Source: Eutypa lata (taxonomy: Eukaryota; Ascomycota; Sordariomycetes; Xylariales; Diatrypaceae). From it: 64,000 nt of DNA. The stretch spans positions 1,178,001 to 1,242,000 of the forward strand of contig JAKULF010000008.1 of NCBI GenBank assembly GCA_022661535.1, in the 5' to 3' direction. Below, one piece after another: positions 23,144 to 35,700 of this stretch (positions are counted from its first letter, which is position 1; every line of letters starts with the position of its first letter). The notes beneath the pieces were generated by a model that ran no database searches, was not told where the DNA came from, and worked only from the letters and a program-made list of their open reading frames with translations. Both the position numbers and the translations under genes were made by a program.

Positions 23144-24268
23144 GTGGAGCGTCCAGGGTGTGTCCTGATTCGGGTGAAGATGTGAAGTTAGTATGACGGG
23201 TGTACTCGTTTAGATCTCATCTACTTTGAAGTATAAAGGATTGAGGGGAGCTGAGTAGGCAGGTAGTCAGGTTGATGGTAGGTCGAGTGTATGGCGTAAT
23301 CTGATGCTGCTCCCATAGGCTGCAAGTTCTACTCTAGGACCTAACATCACCGATCCTGAGGCTCACTCAAGATAAAATAGAAATAGACATTGTTATGGAG
23401 GTATCATCTAGAATAGACTCGAATGACGGGTGGGTATTAATATTAACCTTGAATTGAAAAAAGTTAACTCACCAAGGCAGCCATCAAGAAAAGAAGGAAG
23501 GGTCAAGTCGAGGCGCGACGCCGTGCTGCGCTGACTGACAACCCTTCAGTGGATCTCTGGTCCCGAAAGCAACTGGCCGCAGGTCAATAATGAACGGGCC
23601 GGCAGCTCGCAACGTCATCGACAGGGGTATAAGCTTTAGGTATCGATATCGATATACATAAGAATAAATAAGGCTCGAAAAGGAAACTAGCTTTTCGTGA
23701 AAGCCCACAGCATAACAACTTCTGATAAGAGGGGAATGTTTTATAGAGATTCTAAAAAGTTTCTGTCGTGTCAAGCGCAACGAGGAATTCAATCCAAGAG
23801 GAAGTCAGCGAAGTGGCATAACTAGAGTTTACTGGTCAGCAGGGCTGAACGAGTTAACTAATATGGAATGAAGCTTACTTAGCTAGCGCTATGCGGGGCA
23901 GTGATCCTTAAGAGTTAACACACTATTGGCTACTTCACTACCTGTGAATACCGACATCCTCGGTCGCCTCATCACATGTTAACTTTAATTCAACATTCCC
24001 TTACTTTTTCTTCAAATTAAGGCAAATCAAGCGTATATTATATTCAGCTACTAATATAGTTCTGATAGTTAGTTACATAATAATGCAGCTATATCCAGTC
24101 CAGTTGCTTGGACCTAGGATTATTAGCTATAGCAAAAGAGATACTGACATCATTCCACCACAATAAGCAAGCAGAGACTTATTTCCATATAGGAACCCGA
24201 TTAAAGAAAACAAAAGCAAAAGGGGAATCGAAAGCGCTTCATTATCAGAACAGTGCCAGTCCGTCCTG
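23144..24268. other. Intergenic stretch
   Basis: 1.1 kb upstream of the Pex23-like gene and downstream of the 783-residue gene. Only short, motif-free open frames are seen. Confidence 0.5.
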
Positions 24269-26786
24269 TTATAGACAACCATATTTTATGCCGCGTTCTT
24301 GTCGTAGCCAGGTAGTGAAGGCTAAAGCTTGCTTCTTCCCAAGGTCGATATCCTTGGCCCTACTACGATCAAAAGTAAGTTTGATAGGCGGTTTTGCCGC
24401 ATCTTTGAAAACCAAAGTAATGATTCCATTGCCGTCCTTTTCTTCATGGGTCTCTCTAGAAAAGGTACGAAGTTCCGTCGAATCGATCTTGACACTGATT
24501 GCACCCTCCTTCGACGACAGAACGGATTTCATGTCTGTGCTATAAAAGAGCTGAATGCCACGGTCTCCCCGGTTCGACACCTTCCACTCTACAGCTCCAT
24601 TCGTATACTGAGATATCTCGAACCGAACTGGTCCACTTGGAATATCCGAAGTATCGTGATGTTGTTGTGGACTGTGTGGTGGCTGTAATACAGACGTCTT
24701 TAGCTGTTCGGGCTTTGTGCTCGTTGAACCATTGTGACTTGGACTACCTTGGCCTGAATCACCGTGCTGCAGTAACACTAGTTTTCGAGGGTCATTATGG
24801 AGTTCCGCAGAAGTTTTTCCAGTCGAAATGGAAGCTTCATTACTTGTATCATTCAGGGCTGTGTCGGTCGGAGCTGTGCCATCCGGGGCTGCCTTGTCCA
24901 AAGTAGACTTGCTTCTATCATTATCCCTAACTGGTGCATCCGATGTTTCTGGGCCTAGGCGTTGTTTACCTTTATTCTGCGGAGTAGAATTTCCCGGTTC
25001 CGCTATGGTGTCTGCATGGTCTGTACCCAGAATCGATGCTTGGCCTTCTTTCTGTGTGTTGTGAGTCTCGACTGTTGTTGATCTGTCTATACCATCTCCT
25101 TGTGAATCTGTCGGTAAGCTGAATGCTTCTTGGGAAAGCCTCCGAACCTGTCGCATACCGTATTCAGAGATACCCATAGATGACGAATTTCCAAAGCTAG
25201 CTGGTGCAGAGAGCCTCTCTGGCTGGTTGTTCTTTTGCTCGCCGATCATTTCCGGCTCTTTGGTACGTACAGCTTCTTGTGCCTTATCGTTAGAACGGCC
25301 GCTAGGTCGAAGATTAAAGAATGATTTCCGATATATTGTTTGAGATACGTCACGTTCATTGGAACCGGAGCTTTCGTAACTCTCGTCACTCGAATCGTCA
25401 CCCCCCTTTTCAGCTAGTTTCCGAAGCTCTGGATCTTCCAAGTCCCCGTCAGAAGTAGTGTTTGTGGGAAAGTTAGGAGCCTCTCCATCAGGACTCGGTG
25501 GCACATTTTGGTCAGTTCCCGTGGCAGCCGTGGCTAAAAGAAAAGAAAGGGTTAGCGGTATTAATAGCAGAATTGGGTTTGGAAATGACGTACCTCGTCT
25601 AATAGTTTCAGGCACCTCTCCTCGCTTCTGTTCATGGGCAAAGTTTTGGTTGTCTTTAATCCACTTGTCTGCGTCCTCGAAATATTTCTTTAATTTTCCC
25701 CGAGGCTTAAAGCCAGATAATTCTCGTAGGGTTTGAGCGGCGACCCAACCCCACGACCTCCTCTCATCAAACCACATGCTATTTTGTAAAAACAAGTTAG
25801 TGTGTCATTCCCCATCATATCTTGCAGAAGGTTCCATAGAAGAACGAAAAAAAAGTAAGATATTAACTTGTTTTTAGTACTTACACGGGGAATTGTCGAG
25901 ACCTAACTTTTGAACCGCCATCCTCGAAGCCGGGAGCCCAGCTGGCAATCTTGCCTTGGTCATAGAGGTAGCAATTTGGAGGGTATTCCGATACGTGTGT
26001 AAGTCTAGTCTCCGCTAAGGTCTTTTCCTTCCCACCGGCGTCGTCTATCTTGTCCCAACCAAGTATCAACACCGGATATGCATATTTTGTGCCTTTCCAG
26101 TAGGCACAATAAATGTGGTACGGCTTAGGATCAGGGATTCCTTTGAAGTAATTCTTGTTGTTTTTACTGGTTGATGATTCCCCAACACCGGTCATCGAGG
26201 GCTGAAGATCCCCAGCACCGGTCATAGAGGACTGAAGATCCCTAGCACCGGTCATAGAGGACTGAAGATTCCCAACACCAGTCATCGGGGATTGAGCTAC
26301 TTTGCCCCTAGTTCTCAATAGTTCGTTCTCTGGTGTGTACACGCCTTTCTCATAAGCTTCGTCCACTACTGCGTTGTGTTGGCGCGCAAGCTCCTTGTTG
26401 CAGTCCACAATCAGGTATCCTAATGTTTTCACCGCCGACTCGTGGCTTCTCGATAAGTAGCCATGCAGTTTCCCATCTATGTGCTTAGCAGCGCCGTGGG
26501 CCGGACTCCGGGTAAAGTGAACTCCATGCTCTTCGCAATACACTACGTAAAAGTTCCTACTACCGAGTGGGAATTCTATGATGGTATCTTTGTGTTTCGG
26601 GTGATTGGAGACAGCATCAAAGGTCGTCGTGCGGTCGGTTAGCGGTTTGGTCCCTGATTGTGGCGTGACCCTCGGTGTTCTCAAAGAAGGCTCTTTAGAA
26701 ACTGTAGGAGTCTCAATTCGTGGTCGCTTCGGCTCGGTTGCCGGATCTTGGGGTACTTTTCGCTTTGATGTGTTAATAATCGCCAT
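24269..26786 (-). CDS. Unknown 783-aa fungal protein (3 exons)
   Basis: Model: complement(join(24269..25533, 25594..25778, 25885..26786)). Intron 1 (106 bp: GTAAGT, CACTAAC, ATAG) and intron 2 (60 bp: GTACGT, CGCTAACC, TTTTAG) are both in phase. The N-terminus has basic tracts (KRKVP, KRPRIE) that may be a nuclear signal. Residues about 70-140 contain YVVYCEEHGVHF and HGAAKHIDGKLHGYLSRSHE, a Cys/His pattern suggesting a divergent zinc finger. Next come four copies of a 10-residue repeat (MTGxxxLQSS), then a module with YHIYCAYWKGTKYAYPVLIL, SWAPGFEDGG and, across the splice, FPVMWFDERRSWGWVAA. A long disordered middle follows, and the end has a compact FEISQYTNGAVEWKVSN domain. I do not recognise a named family; a chromatin or DNA role is only a guess. 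Confidence 0.75.
26186..26300. repeat. 30-bp coding tandem repeat
   Basis: Repeats of 30 bp within exon 1 of the 783-residue gene encode the 10-residue unit MTGxxxLQSS (four copies, the last degenerate). Confidence 0.75.
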
Positions 26787-26860
26787 CAGACGGCCTTCAC
26801 TTTTAACTACCTTTACACTAGCTATATACAGAGGAATCTGATTAGTGGAGAACCGATATC

Positions 26861-27376
26861 TTAATTTCGGGTAGACATACGGAGATTTCTTTGTCCTTGC
26901 ACAATTGAAGGTGTAGCGTTGCTAGAGTAAGATACGCTGTTTCCACGGACATACGGAGATTCGGTGGATTCTGGAGATCTAGGGACGGCTGATGGGACAT
27001 CTCGGGACTGAAGTACCGTCGAAGGATTCCACGAGTTGTTATGTTTGTCGATCTCTTTTCGGCTTTCCAGTTCAATTGCTGTGATACTCTTTACGTACTC
27101 CCTTTCGGCCTTCTCCAATCGGCTCTCGAGATTTTCTCCAATAATCTTTGCAATTTTTGCATAATGCTCGGGGTTGTCGTCTGCTTGCCACTCATTTGCT
27201 GTTGCGTCCTTCCATCTGAGGGCTTCCTCCTTGGCCTTATTCATCTCCTCTTCACATAAGGCGCGCTGAGATTCATATTTCTGTGCAATACGTTTCCTTT
27301 CGGCCTCCCATGCCTGCAAGCTTTCCGATTTGACCATTTTGGGCTGACATTGAATAGCCGAGTTGCCGTCACTCAT
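26861..27376 (-). CDS. Small coiled-coil protein (171 aa), unknown
   Basis: Single open frame starting at the ATG at 27376. It lies directly upstream of, and in the same direction as, the 783-residue gene, with 74 bp between stop and next ATG. Residues about 20-110 are charged, rich in Glu/Lys/Arg and helical (EAERKRIAQKYESQRALCEE; ENLESRLEKAEREY), a likely coiled coil. The last 50 residues are Ser/Pro-rich and disordered. No family recognised. It could also be an upstream exon of the next gene, but no convincing splice pair was found. Confidence 0.5.
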   Translation of the reverse strand: MSDGNSAIQCQPKMVKSESLQAWEAERKRIAQKYESQRALCEEEMNKAKEEALRWKDATANEWQADDNPEHYAKIAKIIGENLESRLEKAEREYVKSITAIELESRKEIDKHNNSWNPSTVLQSRDVPSAVPRSPESTESPYVRGNSVSYSSNATPSIVQGQRNLRMSTRN

Positions 27377-29235
27377 TTAATTATGCAGCCTAAGAAAATA
27401 TTTTAGCTCAGAAGTGACTCGACTGTAATAGTTATTGCTATGTTAAAGAACAGCTCAACTACTGTTGTAAGAAAATAGGGTGAATGATTGTAGAATTTGA
27501 CTATCCTATCTGGCTTTAGATGCCAGATCAGATAAATAATCTGTGGAGGGAAAGGGGAGGTCAAGCTGGTTTAGCTGGTATGGACATAAGAATTCACTTT
27601 TATTCCATAGCCATATGCTCTTCCATGCGAGTAAGACTGGAGAGGAATATGCACTATGTGTTCTAGTCCTTTGGCCGACGAGCGTGGTCGAAGACTAAGC
27701 CATAGATGTGGACTTGAGGACTAGGCTTTCTAAAGAAAGATTCGAATATGTGGGATGGTAAGAAGTAAAACCATGAGGTAGCCACTTACTCGGAACGCGG
27801 AGGATAACAATGATCACCTTAGGGAAGAGCGGCAGATGGGGTTTATGGGCAGATGTTATGCATAAGTCAACGTTTGATAAGTGTCGAGCACTTGTCATAG
27901 ACCACCCACCTACTTAAATAGGTAATCAAGAATGAATGCTTTGAATACCTAGATTAAGTAGACTGGCGAGGACGCATAGGTTGGATTGTGGCAGAAACAG
28001 ATTTGTGGTGGCAGGGTGGAATTGTCCCGTTTGAGAGTAGTAGTAGGTAGCGTTTGAAAAGAACAGGTATGGTTTGACCCATTCATATGTTCATTCCCAA
28101 AAACCAAATTGCAGTTGCCCAGAAAATGTGTCAAAGTTTGAGGAAGGAACTGGGTGATGGTTAACTGTACTAGAAAGGCATGGAACAAAAGGAAGAAGGA
28201 AGGAGGTAGGGGGCGCCAAAACAGTATTTCACCTGATTGATCACCTGCGTATAAGCTTACCCAGACGTACGAGGGATCAATTAGACCCAGACTACTTAGG
28301 TATTGCCTTAGTAGCTGTCTTGCATCGATGCGTATATGAGTCTTGGTGCGGATCAGCTTTGTAAACAAACAGAAGTAAATATAAGACGTTAACTAGATGC
28401 TGAACTTTTTAGGGCGAAGGCCTCGGGATAAATTCAATTAAGTCCAGAGGAGAAACTTGCCAGTAAGCATAAGCCAATATCAATAGAATGAATTGGCTTC
28501 ACCTGCAGGGGGGTGCTCTCGTTTTATCTCGTTTTTATTGGTCTGTGATGTGGTATAAGTTGGTATGGCAATCCCACAGTACACATACAACCCGGGATGG
28601 CCTTGATCGCACGCTGGCCCTTATATAGCAGGGGTTTGTCAGGACTTGCTGACACCTGGTCCGATTTTACTTATTGAATGAATAACTTGCGATTCACAAG
28701 TTCATGAACTATACAACTTGCGTTATACGTTCATTAGAGACCACAAAGACCATTTTATTGAAGGTGATACGTTGAAATTCAATTCTTCTATTTCGCCTCG
28801 CTTAATTCTCCCTTAATGACTCATACACTACAAACTTATCTTTTAAACCTTATTGGTCTTTTCGACCGCTAGAGCTCTAGGTTGTGTCCGTTGGGTTGAA
28901 ATGAACCAATCACAAGAGACCAGCCTGCATTATCTTTCTCCCTTGCATTTTATACACAATGTTGGTTGGTGATGTGACTACTTATGCATATTAGAAACTA
29001 TGGAGATTTCAAACGATTAGGTAAGTAATAAATATATTTACTGATATTTTTATTTTCATCCTATTCTAAGTATCATCAGATATTATCGCAACAGCTCCGA
29101 TGTTTCATTTATTATTTGAGTCTTAATTTTTCATCTCAAGTTATTATTAATATTCCACATTTAAACAAAAACGTCAGATTTTATCCTTTATAAAACGGCC
29201 ATAAATCCTATAACTAGATCCTTCAAAGTCGATAA
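27377..29235. other. Gene-poor stretch
   Basis: 1.9 kb without a credible gene. The longest open frame (27949-28368, minus) has no start-context, domain or splice support. AT content is high from 28680 to 29220. Confidence 0.45.
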
Positions 29236-29744
29236 TCACCAGCAATATCCACCCTCACTATCATATGGTTCTGTCTCCCGGCTCGCTTCACCACCGTTGG
29301 GGTTCTTGCGCTTCCGCCAGCCCAGCCTCCTCTGGTTGAAATCTTGCATGTCCAGCTGGCTCATCTGAGCTTCCCGGACCTCGATACAAGCCTTACACTC
29401 TTGGCCACGGAACTCTTCCTCGATGTAATTCACTCCCTGCTTATTTGTTAATAGGCTGCAAAAATATCCAAGGTCCCCTTGCCCGGATACCACCACAGTT
29501 ATCGACTGTATTCCCAAAAGCGGAAGACAATCTCATATTGTGGATTTCTTCAGTTCCTTCTTTAAGAAGAAAGGGGGAAAGCCCAGATGTCAAGTGAGTG
29601 CGAAAGCCTTTTTATACATACCGTTGAGCAACGGCCAAACACGCCTTTGCGGCGTCCTTCCCGGCACCATTGTTGAGTCGTACGCTCCGACAGCTTCTCG
29701 CAGCAGGTTGGACAAATCGATATAATCTTGATATTGCGACACAT
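29236..29744 (-). CDS. Small Cys-rich protein (2 exons, 107 aa)
   Basis: Model: complement(join(29236..29436, 29622..29744)). Exon 1 starts MCRNIKIISICPTCCEKL and ends FGRCST at a clean GTATGT donor; exon 2 opens GVNYIEEEFRGQECKACIEV after an AGCAG acceptor, both in phase 0. The joined Cys pattern (CPTCC, WCRE, FGRC, ECKAC) resembles small fungal Cys-rich proteins of unknown role that begin MC and carry paired CxxC motifs. The C-terminal 50 residues are charged. The single intron would be 185 bp, long for this window, so a small middle exon may be missing. Confidence 0.5.
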
Positions 29745-32700
29745 AGCTTAGACTTCTCTCGTTAGATGTAACCTGGGGTATAGCCGTATCCTATGTATCC
29801 TACAGTGCGGTTAGCCCAGCTTGCACCGCTTCCGCAAATCGGTCCTGATCAGACGACATGAAACGGCGAAACTTGCCTTGCACAAGCCAATTAGGAGCCG
29901 ATTGCGGCCACTCCCAGGAACAAAAAAGGGACCTGGATTTCAAAGCGACCTGACCCGTTGAGTGTCAGACTTTGTGGGAGGCGGGAATATCCTCTTTAAG
30001 CTTATGTTGGTAGTAGCAACACGAATCTTCGAAGGTTTAGAGTATCGAAAACTCGCCCATATCTGTAGTCGAAATCCTTGGGATAATGCGAGCAGTAGAT
30101 TCTTATATACTCCTCCACCACGATGTTGTTCTTTGCTCGCCAACACCCTTTACTGCCCTCTGGCTTCTTGATGGCCGGTCTATGCATTGCGCCGTACGTC
30201 TATGTCCCTTATCGCATGTACCCTCTTCGCCTTTGTCTCCGATGCATAGAGAAAGGGGGGTACAGGATGTCATATTAAGTTTCGTACGTAGCCGTCACAC
30301 ATATGCGATGTTCCCTACTTTTCTCCAATCTCACCGGCACGGATCCCCAGGCGCAAGGCAGGAAGCATGTGATGAACAAGGGAAGCTCCCTCGAACTCGG
30401 CAAAGCAAGGATTCTCATTCATTGTGTCGTAAGCATTCCGTCAACCCTGCCGGAGTTTTCACATCTTCGCGTATGACAATTCATTGTAAAGGTAGGTTCA
30501 AACACGATAGTCACATTTTTGCATCTTTGGTCTTCACACAATGCTCGACGATGTGGTCTCTTGGCATAGAGATATCGGTTGATCTCCAACGGAGATTGTA
30601 CAAGCCAAATAAGTGGTTCATATACCTCGCAATATATGCAGGAGCGGCTGTTTGAATCCGGGGTAACACAGGCAATATGAAGCCGTGGCAGGGATGGTTG
30701 GTAATAGCTTCAGAGACCATAGTGGTTTGCTCTAGTCTATGAACGGTTTAAGTGAATATACCGGTACAACATCTATTCCAAGTGTTATCTGACATGGATT
30801 TATGCAAGATCTAATCGATCTACAAACACCCCTGTGACTATCACGTTCCCCGGTGTCGAGACTAATAATAAAATTTAAAGTTTGTAGGCACATTGCATTA
30901 AACCTTTCCTGTCTGAGTAAGTGGCACAAAACCGGTAAGAGATAACTCACCAAGCAGTTCATAGAATTACATTGCATGTCGGTTTATGGCGGGGCAAAGG
31001 ATACAGCCGGACAACCCTCCCGTGATATGTGAGAAGGAATAAGTCTAACATTCTAAGCAACCTCGACATGCTTCTAGGAGAGCATACCTTTTCGGTCAAC
31101 AAGACAAACTACGGCGCAGTACATTATTATTAATTTTATTCTCACGGCCGCTACTAAATTGGTAAGTTTTACATAGATTCTTTAGGTTCATAAGACAGGA
31201 TCCCGACAAGCTTATAGCCACTGCTTGTGTAAAAACACCTTCTTTCCAATACAGCAAGACATTAAATGGTTATTATATTAGTGTAGCTGATATTATTAAC
31301 ACTAGCTTGGGGAATAGCTTAGTAGATATTATATATACACACATATTATAGTTTAATTATAGTCTTGAAATTGAAAAACAATCCTGAGAAAACACACTGG
31401 CTAGGTACTTAGATACGAGTCCATCTTCATTTTATATTATATGTGCTCATTTTAATGCGTAACTAGGGCTGTAGGGATACCATATTGTATTAAGAAGCAG
31501 TTCAAGATATTCTGGGAGCTAAGTGATACGTTTGTTTGCAACTACTATAGTTAAGATCTCTTCACCAATAGCTTGTGTTTCAACTAAGCTTATACGCTCC
31601 CTTTTCTTCTTTGCTGTTCACCCATATATATCACCCCTTGGAAATATAGTAAGTGATAAGCACGTCCAGAAGTTTAAGTAAAGGCAAGCTAGGTATAATA
31701 AGAAGAGGAACATGATCTTTGCTTATATATTAAATTGAATAACAAAGCTGTATCATCATTATTACTAACTTAGATCTTTACTAGGAGGAAATAAATACAT
31801 GCAATATATAATTAGATTTTAGTATAATGAATCCGCGTTATGATGATATAGCCGGTAAATACAAGGGTTATATAATAACCTGAAGGAATACCCTATTCCT
31901 CTCGAAGGTGGAAGAGGGACTGGAAATAAATGATATTCCATAGGGGACGATTTACTCAAACCACTTTCCATGAATTGCCCACATAGATAGAATTCAACAC
32001 AACGGGTTAACATGATTCGTCATTAGCAGAAACATCATCAATAACACAAACTTATCATCATCCCGTTCTTGAAGAACCCCTTTCTCCTGACGCATACTCT
32101 TGTTTAAACCCCTCCCCTTCTCCCCCTTCCTGTCTCTGTTCTCCTAGTACCTACTGAAGTAGCCACATGGAAAACAAACCAACAATCATCAAACCCTCTT
32201 TTGATCGTTTACATGGAAAGGCTACAGAGCGAAAATTAATTAGTTAGGAAGCAAATCTTGTAAAACGAGGACGCTAGCTAATGACCTAACTACCTAAATA
32301 TGTTATGTACCTAGTTCCTTGAAGAGGAAACCGAAGTTTTCCTTTTTTTGTTTTTGTTTCAACAAAGCGCAGCCAGGCATGAGTATGGGTGGTAACGCAA
32401 CTTAAGCGTTAAAGCAGTATCACGCAACACAAGCACCCCCATCCCATCCATCCAGCCATCTATCTATCTACCTATCCATTCATTCCTCGCTTGTCCGGCA
32501 TACTATTGGCACATTGACCCATTTGTCGGGTCTCCTTCTCCTAACAACCAAACAACCAACCAATCAAGTAATCGACCAACGAACTACAACAGTGTATCCC
32601 CAGAAACAATTCGTAATTACCTAATTGACCTCTAATTATTGAAACGACTCCATCCATCCGTTTGTTTGTCCGTCCGTCCAATATAATAATAAAAAGAGTC

Positions 32701-32751
32701 TAGAGACCAGCAGCGCCTGCATTGCACCACATCCCACCACAGCTCACCACA
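29745..32751. other. Large gene-poor, partly AT-rich stretch
   Basis: About 3 kb. From about 31000 to 31830 the sequence is strongly AT-rich. Open frames up to 189 codons (30086-30655) look random: no domain, no start context, no splice logic. The last 600 bp, rich in CCATCCATC/CTATC runs, probably include the TOR 3' UTR. Confidence 0.45.
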
Positions 32752-35700
32752 CTACCAGAACGAGCACCAACCAATATAATGCTGACACAGATTCTCCAGC
32801 TTCGTCGCCTCAATGATGAGCTTATTGACCTGGGCAACGACCTCGAGCTCCTCGTGGGACTTGAAGTCACGTCCCGTAAGCTTCTGGTTAACGCGATCGA
32901 GGACCTCGACGGCGCGCGCGTTCTGCAGCTCCGCTGGATCATCTGTCGCGTTGTTGTTGATATTGTTACTACCACCGCCAACACCATTAACGAGGACGCT
33001 GGAGTTGGTGCGCGCTCGGGCCCGCGCGGCAGGCGGGGCCTCTCCGAGCGGCGGTTGTTGTTGTTGTAGTAGTGGCTGCTGTATCGCTCCCCCAGCAGCC
33101 GCCGCTTGTTGTGCCGCGAGGTACTCGGATGGCGGCTGGCCGGCTTCGAGAATACTGGGGCGGCGAGCCCGGGGGCCGGGAGCGGGGCCGCCGAGCGCCA
33201 CATCGTGGTCGGAGCGGAAGTTCGGGCCGACAGGTGATGCGGCGTTGGTGAGACGCCAGGTTAGGAGGGGGTCGTGGATGAACTATGCAGGGGGACTTTG
33301 TGTTAGCATGCATATATACGTACATGTACGACGACAAAAGACTAATAAAGCAGTAATATAACAGAGTAAGAGAGAAAAGGGGGACAATGGAAAAAGAAAA
33401 CTTACAGCTTCGAGAACGGCCATGACACTCTCTTTGTTCTCGCGGAGCACGCGCATGACATGTTCACACGTAATGCGGAAACTGCCCTCGATGTTGCTGA
33501 CCTCCATAGCGTAGGTCAACATGCGCGTGAGACGGAAGGGCACTCGTTCGGGATACTTGTCTCGCTTCATTGCGACCTCGAAGCAATCACCAAAGTCGAT
33601 ATGGATGATCTTCCCGGTGATCCGGTCTAACATCAGGTTGCTTGGATGCCTGTCACCGAGACCAAGGATATAGCCGACCATGCTCATGACACCCAGGCTA
33701 CGGGTATAATTTGTGCGTCGTTCGAGCCACGCCTCAGAGCTCTTGCTCTTGAGCCAGAGGACCCGGTATAGATCCTGACCGGTTGTGTTGTCTAGTGCGT
33801 AGCCGAAAACCTCCACTTTCTGCATGAGAGTGAGATTGTCATAGTCTGGAGCCATTTGCAGCATAATACGATGCTCAATGTTGAGTAAAATCTTCCTGCT
33901 TTCACGATATTCGCGAATGAGCACGTGCAACGTGTCACTGTTCGGCACCCATCCGAGTAGACCCGAGTTCTGAGATAGAGGAATTGCCGGGTACCGCTGA
34001 ATGCCGAGATGGCGTTTGTAGCACTCCGAGTCGTTGGCGAGGAGTGTGTTGCACAGACCGAAGAGTTGCATAACACGCTCATCTTGACGGATATCCTCAT
34101 GGCCCTTTAGCAAGAAGGCGTATGAAACGCCGTCGCCGCCATTGATACTCAATTTCCTGGGTCGTTGCTTGGAGTTGATCACGCTAAACGTCGAGTCGAA
34201 TGAGATAATGCGCACGATCGGGGCACCGCTGCGGTACGTGCCAGGTACGGCTAGATCAAGGTTCTTAGCCGCGAGTAGTTTGGGAGAACAGTAAGCAAGT
34301 TCTAGTGATGTCATCTGAGGTAATTGTCTTCCTATGCGACGGAAGACCTGGTAATACAGATCCCAGGCTTGGTTAAGATCGCTCACGTCGTGGCTCGTTT
34401 CGTATTGCCGGCACCATTCGCGGGCCTCCGTGAGATCCCGTCCAAATGTCTGCGCAAAACTGATCTCGCGGAGGGTCTCCGGTCCTCGTTCGAGTTGCTC
34501 GTGCAATGGTCCTAACGTAGCAAACATACCCTCAATGTTGTGATCGCCGAAGTACAGGCGGGAAGCTTCTTCGAGACCTTCGTGCCACTGTTCATGCCAT
34601 AGAACCGCAACACGAATAAGCTCATGGCTCACGATGTCTGCTTGTTCAACCAACTTTGCGCTATGTGCTCGCATACTGTCCATAATGAGTGCAGCCGACT
34701 TAGATCTCCTGGAGCTCTGTGCCGACTTCATCGCAACAGTAAGTGGATAGACCAAGGCTTGAGGATGGTTGCGTCCAACATCGGCAAGGAGGTTGTGGAT
34801 GGACTGTCGCACTCGAGTATTGGGCTGGTTGATACGTGCGATAAGTTGAGGGATCACTTCGAGCCACGTATCAACACTGACAGTTCCAAAGCCCTGGGTA
34901 ACCGCGGTATTGACTTCGCTACTGCCACCATGCGTGAACCATAGGGTGAGAAGGCGGAGTGTGTCCTGGAGTGAGCTGCCAGATGATAGGGCGATGGACT
35001 TGAAGAACCCTTGAACAGCTGGCACGACATAGTCGACGACGATATTAGGATCTGGTCTTGGCATGCCTCGTTCAGTCGGCGATGTCAGGGCCTGAACGAT
35101 CTCGAAGTTTGCCAAAGCCCAAGCATGCCAAGCCTTGTACCATTTCGGATTATACTTAGTGGCATGTGAATAGGAGGTCAGAATATCATTAACGGTTGGG
35201 TTAGTCCAATCATTCTTGTTCAAGGTCACTTGCCACTCTCCTTGTCTCAAGTAGCATTTGGCAAGAAGAACTGTCTGTTCTTGTAGAGCCTTCTGAGCTC
35301 TCTGACTTGTGAATTCAGACTCTACGCCAGTCTGATAACCGTAATCACCCATGGGATTTACGCCATTGGGGACAGAGGCTTGCATATGAGCTCTAGCTAC
35401 ATCGAGACTATGAGCAGTGTCATTGGTGAACTTTCGTAGACAATACAGGGTTTTCTCAGGATGACCATTTTGCCGCAGATTTGGTTGCTGGCCATATTCC
35501 CAGTAGAATTTTAGCACTGCATAGACAACCTGAGGGGGGATTCTTGTTGACCCTCGTTGGGGCTGTTGAACCTCATTCCAGTACGGTATGATTGTTTCGA
35601 GCGGCTGCTCGGTACCGATAAGTTGTTTGAAAGATTTCTCGGCAAGTCCCATTCTACCGGACTTTCGGCAGAGATTGGCAAACTTGATCCACATGTGCAT

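Noticed and set aside
27949..28368. 139-codon open frame on the minus strand
   Set aside because: No recognisable motif and no flanking exon; a chance frame is more likely.
30086..30655. 189-codon open frame on the plus strand
   Set aside because: No domain, hydrophobic pattern or splice support; composition looks random, and it lies in a gene-poor stretch.
31120..31830. AT-rich block considered as a RIP-mutated transposon
   Set aside because: By eye, CpA is not clearly depleted relative to TpA and no transposon protein relic is seen; a dinucleotide count would be needed.
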